From DATLFA01 sp039934635 (GTDB lineage: Bacteria; Actinomycetota; Acidimicrobiia; Acidimicrobiales; WLNW01), in the NCBI GenBank assembly GCA_039934635.1, contig JBDTLT010000312.1, positions 1 to 5,566 of the forward strand: a stretch of 5,566 nt of DNA, given 5' to 3'. Shown here one piece after another: positions 1 through 4,879 of the stretch. Each line of letters opens with the position of its first letter. The stretch's first letter is position 1. The notes below the pieces were generated by a model. That model had not been told where the DNA came from, searched no databases, and worked only from the letters and a program-made list of their open reading frames with translations. The position numbers and the translations under genes were made by a program.

Positions 1-140
1 GCCTTCGCCTTGATGAGCGCGGACCACGCGCCGGTCTCTTCGCTGACCCAGAGCGGTTTGAGCGCGTTGCCTCCCGGCGTCTCGATCCATTCGAGGGCGT
101 CCGTGTCGATGAGTGTTGCGAAGGGATTGTCAGCGGTCAT
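1..140 (-). CDS. Cupin-like protein, N-terminal fragment (runs off left edge)
   Basis: The minus strand reads ATG at 140-138 and stays open for 46 codons to the window edge. The product begins MTADNPFATLIDTDALEW and continues with a PLWVSEETGAWSALIKAK segment. The pattern of an early 'D-T-D-A-L-x-W', then a short strand, then 'ETGAW(S/T)ALI' is what I know from the first strands of ChrR-type and dihydroxyacetophenone-dioxygenase-like cupins, where it precedes the metal-binding 'G....H.H' motif. That motif would lie beyond the edge, so metal binding and enzymatic role cannot be judged. A modest Shine-Dalgarno-like GGTGGA lies 8 nt before the start (minus strand 154-149). The gene is divergent from the 353-residue gene at 247 and may share its control region. 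The plus strand is also open here but its translation has no recognisable family features. Reading frame fairly sure; cupin assignment tentative. Confidence 0.6.
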   Translation of the reverse strand, partial: MTADNPFATLIDTDALEWIETPGGNALKPLWVSEETGAWSALIKAK

Positions 141-246
141 GGAACGAGTCCACCACGATCTGGGCTTTTGCGTCAATGACGGGCAAACTAGGCGGGTTAG
201 GGGCAGGAGGGGCACGGCCCGAGCGGCCCTTTCAGAGCGGGGAACC
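141..246. promoter_or_regulatory. Divergent intergenic region between cupin-like gene and the UGSC operon
   Basis: This 106-bp gap separates two divergent start codons, so it should hold the promoters of both the leftward cupin-like gene and the rightward operon. On the minus strand a TTGACG (176-171) resembles a -35 box, but no convincing -10 box follows at 16-18 bp. On the plus strand GGGGA (239-243) lies only 3 nt before the ATG at 247. A stronger AGGAGGGG at 205-212 is not followed by any start codon at useful distance. No operator palindrome longer than the 4-bp GGCC arms at 216-219 and 225-228 was seen. The regulatory role is inferred from gene orientation. Confidence 0.4.
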
Positions 247-1308
247 ATGCAGCGGACCGTCGACATCGCGGACGACTCTTACGAGGCAATGCAACGTCTC
301 GCCGGCGAACTGGGGTGGGGCGATGGGTTGCCGTTGGTGGCCCCTACCGAATCACGCGTCGACGCCATGCTCGCCGGGCGCGATCCCAATCACGTGCTCG
401 GCGTGATGCCGCCGCGCCATGCCGAAGTGACGAACCTCGCGGTAGCGGCGAACGCGGTGATGGCCGGTTGCCCGCCGTCGGTCTTTCCCGTCGTCACCAC
501 CGCGATCCGCGCGATGTGCCTCAGTCGCTTCAATCTCGAAGGCGTGCAGACGACCACCCATCCAGTGGCACCGCTCGTCATCGTCCACGGTGAGATCGTC
601 GATGCGGGCGGATTCAACGCCGGTTCGGGCACGTTCGGCCCCGGCACGATCGCCAACGCGACGGTCGGGCGTGCGGTGCGGCTTTGCCTGTTGCACATCG
701 GCGGCGCACGACCGGGCGAGGGCGACCAGTCAACGCAGGGGCAGCCGTCGAAGTATGCGTACTGCGCCGCGGAGAATCTTCCGGCAACGCCGTGGGAGCC
801 CTACCCGGCGTCGGTCGGCGTCTATGCCGCCAGCGCGGTGACGGTGGCCGCGCACGAGAACCCGCACAACGTCGAGAATCACGTCAGCGGGCACGCGCCC
901 AGCTTGCTGACGACGATCGCCAGCGTGTTCACGACCATCGGCACCAACAACGCGTGGGTACACGACGGCGAAGTGTTCATCGTCATGTGTCCCGAGCATG
1001 CCCAGTCGATCGCCGGCGACGGTTGGACACGACGCGACATACAGGACTTCTTGTTCAACGAGTCGCAGTTACCGTTGAGCCGCCTGCACTATCTCGGCTA
1101 TCCCGACTATACCGACGATCAGCGGCGCGCCAGATTGGCAATGTGGCCACGGTGGATGCGCGACCTCGAACCCGATGATCGACGCGTGCCGCTCGTGACC
1201 GAACCGTCGAAGTTTCGTATCGTGGTCGCCGGTGGTGCCGGCAAGCATTCGTCGGTCATCCCGAGTTGGGGACAAACGGTCAGCGTCACGCTGCCGCTCG
1301 ACGAATGA
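247..1308 (+). CDS. Conserved 353-residue protein, probable partner of the UGSC selenoprotein
   Basis: The product is a soluble-looking 353-residue protein with no signal peptide or membrane segment. I recognise its pattern as a conserved family often found next to, or fused ahead of, UGSC-type proteins; this association is from memory, and its biochemical role is unknown to me. Conserved-looking blocks are GWGDGLPLVAPTE (about 23-35), LGVMPPRHAEVT (51-62), AVMAGCPPSVFPVV (70-83), LEGVQTTTHPVAPLVIV (97-113), FNAGSGTFGPG (123-133), IGGARPGEGDQSTQGQPSKY (151-170), CAAENLPATPWEP (173-185) and a glycine-rich C-terminal VVAGGAGKHSS (326-336). Cysteines occur at 75, 91, 147, 173 and 248, with no CxxC pair. 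The frame is open upstream to position 10, but I chose ATG at 247 because conserved sequence starts there (MQRTVDIADDSYEAM) and upstream residues are low-complexity R/G-rich and overlap the divergent gene. The UGSC gene follows after 28 bp, so the two are probably co-transcribed. Coding status is very sure; function unassigned. Confidence 0.85.
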   Translation: MQRTVDIADDSYEAMQRLAGELGWGDGLPLVAPTESRVDAMLAGRDPNHVLGVMPPRHAEVTNLAVAANAVMAGCPPSVFPVVTTAIRAMCLSRFNLEGVQTTTHPVAPLVIVHGEIVDAGGFNAGSGTFGPGTIANATVGRAVRLCLLHIGGARPGEGDQSTQGQPSKYAYCAAENLPATPWEPYPASVGVYAASAVTVAAHENPHNVENHVSGHAPSLLTTIASVFTTIGTNNAWVHDGEVFIVMCPEHAQSIAGDGWTRRDIQDFLFNESQLPLSRLHYLGYPDYTDDQRRARLAMWPRWMRDLEPDDRRVPLVTEPSKFRIVVAGGAGKHSSVIPSWGQTVSVTLPLDE

Positions 1309-1336
1309 AGGCCGCTCGCCGACCGAAGGGGTATCG

Positions 1337-1864
1337 ATGAAGATCGTCCGTCCGGATTTCACACCACGCCTGCTCGAAGCGCATACGCGCCCGATGCTGC
1401 CGCGCATCGATGGCCCGATACGCGTGGGCATCCTGCACAACCGCAAGCAGAACGCCGACGTACTGATCGGCCGGCTCGCGGAGAATCTCGCGCACGATCT
1501 CGGCGGCGAGGTTTCGTTCGTCGACGCCAAAGACCATGCGGCCATCCCGGCACCTGTCGATCTGCTCGATGCAGCAGCAGCGCGGGCGCACATCGTCTTC
1601 ACCGGGACCGGTGATTGAGGGGCCTGCACGTCGTGGAGTGTCCACGACCTCGCTGAACTCGAACGACGCGGCACGGTTGCGATCTTCGTGGGCACGACAC
1701 CGTTCCTACCTCTCGCGCGCTACGAGACGGCGCGGCGCGGCGTGATCGACCCCCGGATGGTCATCGTCGAGCACCCGCTCGGCGGCGCCCCGGCCGACGA
1801 CATCGCGCGACGCGCCGACGACGCGCGGGCAGTCGTGGCCGCCCTCATCGCGAGCGCGCGATGA
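1337..1864 (+). CDS. UGSC-family selenoprotein (in-frame TGA read as selenocysteine)
   Basis: ATG at 1337, preceded by AAGGGG (1326-1331) at 5-nt spacing, opens a frame interrupted only by TGA at 1616-1618 and closed by TGA at 1862-1864: 175 residues with Sec at position 94. Before the TGA are VGILHNRKQNADVLIGRLAE (30-49) and HIVFTGTGD (85-93). After it come GACTSWSVHDLAELERRG (95-112), VAIFVGTTPFLPLAR and a C-terminal VIVEHPLGG. This order (KxNAD strand/helix, TGxGD, [U/C]GSC, TSWSVHD, a TxPF segment, HPLGG) is the UGSC (seleno)protein pattern as I know it, and the TGA falls exactly on the family's U/C position. The result is a U-x-x-C pair (Sec94, Cys97), suggesting thiol/selenol redox or electrophile chemistry; substrate unknown. 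The motif is UGAC rather than UGSC. A hairpin at 1630-1648 fits a SECIS element. TGA also ends this gene and several neighbours, so general reassignment of TGA is unlikely. The stop overlaps an ATG (ATGA, 1861-1864). Ending the gene at 1618 would leave a 93-residue stub lacking the active site. Confidence 0.9.
1616..1618 (+). other. UGA selenocysteine codon (Sec94)
   Basis: This TGA is in frame with the start at 1337 and interrupts strong family similarity on both sides (TGTGD before it, GACTSWSVHD after it). It occupies the position where family members carry selenocysteine or cysteine. A Cys codon would need only one base change (TGA to TGC or TGT), so a nonsense mutation in a Cys-type gene is the main alternative. 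The downstream hairpin and preserved downstream coding sequence favour Sec. Confidence 0.88.
1630..1648 (+). promoter_or_regulatory. Putative bacterial SECIS hairpin
   Basis: GTCGTGGA (1630-1637) is perfectly complementary to TCCACGAC (1641-1648), giving an 8-bp stem closing a GTG triloop. If the top A-U pair opens, it is a 7-bp GC-rich stem with loop AGUGU. Eleven nucleotides separate the TGA from the stem. The known E. coli fdhF upper stem-loop sits at a similar distance, and bacterial SECIS models require a G in the first two loop positions; both conditions are met here. SelB would bind this loop and deliver Sec-tRNA. The hairpin lies inside codons for TSWSVHD, so part of the sequence is constrained by protein coding. 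Confidence 0.7.
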
Positions 1865-1996
1865 GGGTCTTCGACGCGCCATATTGCGCGTCTTGGGCGC
1901 GACCACATTGCGCGCCTTCGGTGCGACGGCCTCGATCCCGAGTTCCGTGAACGCGTCACCGTCGACACCGAGATCGGCGATCACCATGGCCGGCTC
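1861..1996 (+). pseudogene. Displaced 5' end of the amidohydrolase gene (apparent frameshift)
   Basis: An ATG at 1861 overlaps the selenoprotein stop as ATGA and begins MRVFDA, the usual opening of an amidohydrolase-2 family protein (typically followed by a D-x-H metal motif). That frame runs into TGA at 1948-1950 after 29 codons. The frame of the downstream amidohydrolase is open back to 1865 and reads a family-like LDPEFRERVTVDTEIGDHHG (1931-1990) before its first ATG at 1997, but contains no ATG, GTG or TTG. Removing one base near 1879-1880 joins the frames and gives MRVFDAHIARLGRD, restoring a DxH motif and a 372-residue protein of normal family length. The break could be a genuine mutation, a sequencing or assembly error, or, less likely, ribosomal frameshifting. 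The exact indel position between 1865 and 1947 cannot be determined. Confidence 0.6.
1880..1927 (+). repeat. Two-copy 24-bp imperfect tandem repeat
   Basis: Positions 1880-1903 and 1904-1927 align without gaps with 20 of 24 identical bases; differences are at repeat positions 3, 12, 16 and 19. In the amidohydrolase frame the copies encode HIARLGRD and HIARLRCD. The unit is a multiple of three, so duplication alone would not shift the frame. It lies at the likely frameshift in this gene's 5' end and may mark slippage. Confidence 0.7.
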
Positions 1997-2980
1997 ATGC
2001 CACTGCTCGATGGTCAGCCGAGCTACGGCGGCTCACCGTGGATGAAGGGCGTGCTGCGCTCCGATGAAGGGCGCCAGGTACTCATCGATCGTTTCGGCGA
2101 TCTCGCGCTTCGGGGATTCTCCCCCGACGCGATGCTCGAAGCCTTCGATCGTCAAGGCGTCGAACGGGCGGCGTTGTATCCGAGCTTCTCGCTGCACACG
2201 CCCTACGCCGATCATCTGGCGCCCGATCTCGGCGCGGCGCTGGCCCGCGCCTACAACCGCTGGATCGGCGACTTCTGCCGGCAGGGCAACGGCCGCCTGC
2301 TCGGGGTCGCCGTCATTCCGTTGCACGACCCCAAATTGGCCGAGGAAGAGCTGCGCCGCGTCGTTGCGGCCGACGGCACGCGCGCCGCGATGATTCGCCC
2401 CAATCCGGCGAAGGGTCGCCCGTTGCACCATCCCGACAACGAGGGTCTCTTCTCCGCGCTCGAAGAGCTCGACGTCACGCTCGCCTTACACGAAGGCCGC
2501 GGCGGGCGATCGCCGTTCGCAGGCGACCGTTTCGACACGTGGTACGCCTCGCACGTCGTGAGCCACCCGTTCGAGATGATGCTGGCGCTCACGAGTCTCA
2601 TCGTGGAGGGTGTTTTCGATCGGCACCCGCGATTGCGCGTCGGCGTGCTCGAGGCGGGCACAGGGTGGCTGACCTGGTGGCTGCACCGTCTCGACGAGCA
2701 CCACGAGTTGTTCGGTCCGCGCGAGCGACCCGCCATGGCGATGAAGCCGAGCGAATACTTCGTGCGCCACTGCGTCATCGGCAGCGATAGCGACGACCCG
2801 TTCGTGGCCCAGACCGTGGCTTCGGTCGGCGGCGACCGGGTGGCCTGGTCCTCCGACTTCCCCCACCTCGAGGCGAAGTATCCTGACGGCGTCGAACAGT
2901 TCCTCGCGGGGGCCGATCTCCGCGAGGATGACGCCCGGCAGGTGCTGTGGGACGCGCCGTGCCGGCTTTACGCTCTTTAG
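1997..2980 (+). CDS. Amidohydrolase-2 family metal-dependent hydrolase/decarboxylase (main body)
   Basis: This member of the amidohydrolase-related TIM-barrel family (ACMSD/gamma-resorcylate decarboxylase-like) probably does metal-assisted C-C decarboxylation or hydrolysis; the substrate is unknown. From ATG 1997 it has 327 residues. Signatures are the GRLLGVAVIPLHDP strand (99-112), metal-ligand His165 in LALHEGRGG, His190 in VVSHPFEMMLAL, the LRVGVLEAGTGWLTWWLHRLDEH stretch (213-235, positions only as landmark) and Asp287 in AWSSDFPH, the catalytic/metal Asp position. The PSEYFVRHC block (251-259) and C-terminal DDARQVLWDAPCRLY are also typical. The N-terminal DxH metal ligands are missing from this start, which has no Shine-Dalgarno. 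The natural start is probably ATG 1861, with a frameshift between. The rest of the frame is intact to TAG at 2978-2980. It lies between the selenoprotein and aldolase genes, probably in one operon. Family very sure; functionality uncertain. Confidence 0.88.
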   Translation: MPLLDGQPSYGGSPWMKGVLRSDEGRQVLIDRFGDLALRGFSPDAMLEAFDRQGVERAALYPSFSLHTPYADHLAPDLGAALARAYNRWIGDFCRQGNGRLLGVAVIPLHDPKLAEEELRRVVAADGTRAAMIRPNPAKGRPLHHPDNEGLFSALEELDVTLALHEGRGGRSPFAGDRFDTWYASHVVSHPFEMMLALTSLIVEGVFDRHPRLRVGVLEAGTGWLTWWLHRLDEHHELFGPRERPAMAMKPSEYFVRHCVIGSDSDDPFVAQTVASVGGDRVAWSSDFPHLEAKYPDGVEQFLAGADLREDDARQVLWDAPCRLYAL

Positions 2981-2998
2981 ACGACCAGGGGGACTCCG

Positions 2999-3718
2999 AT
3001 GACTTCGTTGACCTATCGACAGCAACTCGCCGTCATCTGTCGCACGCTTGCCGACCAGGGCTACGACGACAAGCTCGCGGGGCACGTCAGCGTGCGCGAC
3101 CGCGAAGACGGCACCATCCTCGTCCCGCGGGTCGGTCGCTTCTGGGGTCAGATGACCGCGCGTGATTTCGTGCGCATCGATCGCAACGCCAACATCATCG
3201 AAGGCGAAGGCAACCTCAATCCGACCATCGTGTTTCATCTCGAGTTACACAAGGCGCGACCCGACATCGTGTGCGCGCTGCACAACCATCCTCCCTACGG
3301 CACCATCTGGGCGTGCGCCGGCGTGTTGCCGCCGCTCTACGACCAGACCGGCGCCAACGGGGGCGGCAAGGCCGTCGTCTACGGCGAATACGAAGGCGTC
3401 GTGCAATCCACCGACCTCGCGGCGGCGCTCGCCCATGCATACGGCGCGGCCGACATGGCCATCCTCACCGGGCACGGCACGTTGGTCACCGCACACTCCC
3501 CCGCGCTCGCACTGCTGCGCGCCCAATGCTTCGAGCACCGGTCACGCAAAGCATGGGAAGTCAAGACGCTCGGTCTGCCCGGTGTGCCCCTGCTCGACGA
3601 CGTCGCCGACAAGGTCAGCCAAGGCGCCGACGTCTACGCCGACCTGTTGTTCGAAAACTACGCAGCACGACTCTTCGCCCACGACCCCGACGCGCTCGTG
3701 GACGACATCACGCCCTGA
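2999..3718 (+). CDS. Class II aldolase/adducin family protein
   Basis: This 239-residue cytosolic protein fits the class II aldolase/adducin-head fold (zinc-dependent C-C cleavage in fuculose- and ribulose-phosphate aldolases and epimerases). Visible features are an N-terminal helix then GYDDKLAGHVSVRD (21-34), ILVPRVGRFWGQMTARDFV (40-58), the zinc pair His95 and His97 in ALHNHPPYGT, and the third zinc His159 in ILTGHGTLVTA. In L-fuculose-phosphate aldolase the catalytic Glu lies in an SSEW segment before the F/H helix start; the matching place here is NPTIVFH, with Thr76 in place of Glu. The enzyme may therefore not be a classical sugar-phosphate aldolase, and other members do decarboxylation or are uncharacterised. 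ATG 2999 has a strong AGGGGGA (2987-2993) at 5-nt spacing and lies 18 bp after the amidohydrolase stop, so co-transcription is likely. Family very sure; substrate unknown. Confidence 0.93.
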   Translation: MTSLTYRQQLAVICRTLADQGYDDKLAGHVSVRDREDGTILVPRVGRFWGQMTARDFVRIDRNANIIEGEGNLNPTIVFHLELHKARPDIVCALHNHPPYGTIWACAGVLPPLYDQTGANGGGKAVVYGEYEGVVQSTDLAAALAHAYGAADMAILTGHGTLVTAHSPALALLRAQCFEHRSRKAWEVKTLGLPGVPLLDDVADKVSQGADVYADLLFENYAARLFAHDPDALVDDITP

Positions 3719-3730
3719 TCGGCCCACGCC

Positions 3731-4510
3731 TCAGTACGCCGTCAAGCCGCCTTCGGCAGGTATGACCGCGCCCGTGATCATGCGCGATTCGTCCGACGCC
3801 AAGAAGAGCACGATGTTCGCGAGGTCTTCGGGCTCGCCGATGGCAAAGGGATGCGTCGTGAATCCCATCGCTTCCGCCGCCGAATTGCTGCCCGATGCAT
3901 CGGTGAGCGCGTCCATCCGCGCCCGCACGCGCTCGGTCAGCACCGAACCGGGAGCGATCGCGTTTGCCCGTATCGAGTCGCGCCAGTACTGACCCGCGAG
4001 CACCTTTGTCAGCGAGATGATGCTGCCCTTGGCCGCGGCGTAGAGGTGCAACGGATGGTTGCCGGACAGCGCGCAGATCGACGTCATGTTGACGATCGAC
4101 CCTCCGCCCGACCGCGCCATCTCGGGGATCGCGGCACGGCAACAGTGGATCGTGCCTCGCACGTTGGTCGCCATCGTCGGCTCCCATAACGCCAGGTCGA
4201 CCTCAGTGACCAGACCGTCGTCGGCGAGTGAACCACCTGCGCAGTTGAACAACACGTCGAGTCGCCCGAATCGTTCGATGGTGCGCGCGACCGCGGCGTG
4301 CACCGCGTCGAGGTCGGTCACATCAGTGTGGACGAAGAGCGCGTCGTGGCCGCTCGCGACGAGATCATCGGCCGTGCGCCGGCCGCTCGCCTCGTCGAAC
4401 TCGACGACGACCACCTTCGCGCCCTCGGCGGCGAAGCGGTGCGCCGTCGCGCGCGCGATGCCTGATCCGGCACCGGTGAGAAACGCCACCTTGCCATCCA
4501 ACCGTCCCAC
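3731..4510 (-). CDS. SDR family NAD(P)-dependent oxidoreductase
   Basis: A classical short-chain dehydrogenase/reductase of 259 residues, cytosolic, oxidising an alcohol or reducing a carbonyl; substrate unknown. Motifs from the chosen start: cofactor-binding TGAGSGIA (12-19, last Gly of TGxxxGIG is Ala), acidic Glu37 at the end of beta-2 favouring NAD(H), TDVTD (62-66), NCAGG (89-93), Asn116 in TNVRG, catalytic Ser144, Tyr157 and Lys161 (YAAAK), then PG (187-188) and a C-terminal GEPEDLANIVLFLASDES block. The frame opens at TTG 4528, but I prefer GTG at 4510: GGGAGG (minus strand 4522-4517) is 6 nt upstream, and the product then begins MGRLDGKVAFLTGA, as SDRs usually do. It ends 12 bp from the aldolase stop (convergent) and diverges from the gene at 4548. 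Not part of the rightward operon, but likely functionally related by position. Confidence 0.95.
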   Translation of the reverse strand: MGRLDGKVAFLTGAGSGIARATAHRFAAEGAKVVVVEFDEASGRRTADDLVASGHDALFVHTDVTDLDAVHAAVARTIERFGRLDVLFNCAGGSLADDGLVTEVDLALWEPTMATNVRGTIHCCRAAIPEMARSGGGSIVNMTSICALSGNHPLHLYAAAKGSIISLTKVLAGQYWRDSIRANAIAPGSVLTERVRARMDALTDASGSNSAAEAMGFTTHPFAIGEPEDLANIVLFLASDESRMITGAVIPAEGGLTAY

Positions 4511-4547
4511 AGCCGACCTCCCATTCAATTCATGCGATCATCGCGCG
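4511..4547. promoter_or_regulatory. Short divergent promoter region between SDR and small barrel protein
   Basis: Only 37 bp separate the GTG start of the SDR (4510) from the ATG at 4548, so both promoters must overlap each other or lie inside the opposing coding sequence. It contains the SDR Shine-Dalgarno GGGAGG on the minus strand (4522-4517). No Shine-Dalgarno is visible for the rightward gene, which may be translated from a very short or absent leader. No clear -35/-10 pair was recognised. Confidence 0.45.
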
Positions 4548-4551
4548 ATGA
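4538..4551. promoter_or_regulatory. Perfect 14-bp palindrome over the start codon at 4548
   Basis: TCATCGCGCGATGA is identical to its own reverse complement. A further inverted pair, CGATCA (4535-4540) and TGATCG (4555-4560), is offset from it. Position in the divergent promoter region, overlapping the ATG, suits a dimeric repressor operator. The regulator is not in the window, and CG-rich palindromes of this length can arise by chance. Confidence 0.35.
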
Positions 4552-4856
4552 CAGTGATCGTGTACTACGACGTAGCCGTCAAACCGGGTCGCATGGCCGA
4601 TTTCCTGGCCAAGGAGCCCGGTGGCCACGCCATCGCCCGCCGACTCGGCGCCGCTGACCCGTTCATCGCGCGCGACGTCGACGATGACCACCACGTGCTC
4701 GTGTCGTTCTCTTTCGCCGATCGAGCGGCGTACGACGCGTTCATGCAACGCGCCGCCATAGACCCGGAAGCAGTCGAGTACAACAAACGCGCGGTCTCTC
4801 CCGACAACCCGACGCAGATCTTGGGCGTACGGTTGGTCGAGACCTTCGAGATGTGA
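4548..4856 (+). CDS. Small dimeric alpha/beta-barrel (ABM/EthD-like) protein
   Basis: A 102-residue cytosolic protein. The opening strand VIVYYDVAVKPGRMADFL (3-20) is the standard first beta-strand and helix of dimeric ferredoxin-like alpha/beta-barrel proteins (antibiotic biosynthesis monooxygenase, EthD and similar). A second part has VLVSFSFADRAAYDAFMQRA (50-69), strand plus helix, and a last strand VRLVETFEM. Family members are small cofactor-free oxygenases, heme-degrading enzymes, isomerases or accessory proteins for catabolic enzymes; no residue here decides between them. His26 (GGH) and His48-His49 are possible functional residues by inspection only. The start is ATG 4548 because the fold begins there; no Shine-Dalgarno is visible. 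The gene is divergent from the SDR and convergent with the alcohol dehydrogenase (23-bp gap). Coding sure; fold likely; function open. Confidence 0.8.
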   Translation: MTVIVYYDVAVKPGRMADFLAKEPGGHAIARRLGAADPFIARDVDDDHHVLVSFSFADRAAYDAFMQRAAIDPEAVEYNKRAVSPDNPTQILGVRLVETFEM

Positions 4857-4879
4857 GGGTCCAGACTGCGAGCGCTCTG

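Noticed and set aside
205..212. AGGAGGGG as the ribosome binding site for the 353-residue gene
   Set aside because: No ATG, GTG or TTG follows at 5-10 nt in any frame; the conserved N-terminus starts 35 nt further at 247.
1337..1618. Short 93-residue protein ending at the TGA
   Set aside because: Family similarity continues without a break past the TGA to 1862; the short form lacks the redox motif.
1618..1660. The hairpin at 1630-1648 as a Rho-independent terminator
   Set aside because: No T-tract follows the stem and conserved coding sequence continues through it.
1069..1695. 208-codon minus-strand frame across the partner/selenoprotein junction
   Set aside because: Ser/Arg-rich shadow antisense to two well-supported genes; no start signal or motifs.
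2486..3238. 250-codon minus-strand frame opposite the amidohydrolase and aldolase
   Set aside because: No family-like motifs and V/A/R/H-rich composition; it is antisense to sequence with clear metal-binding motifs.
3719..3730. Bidirectional terminator between the convergent aldolase and SDR genes
   Set aside because: Only 12 bp, no stem with T-run on either strand; the nearby GCCG/CGGC stem inside the SDR is just 4 bp.
3162..3992. Long 276-codon plus-strand frame across the aldolase and the 3' end of the SDR gene
   Set aside because: Its translation is low-complexity (S/T/P/R-rich), and it overlaps two genes with clear catalytic motifs; a high-GC shadow frame.
4857..4879. Terminator hairpin around GAGCGCTC between the small barrel gene and the ADH
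   Set aside because: The palindrome is short and has no T-run; probably chance in GC-rich DNA.
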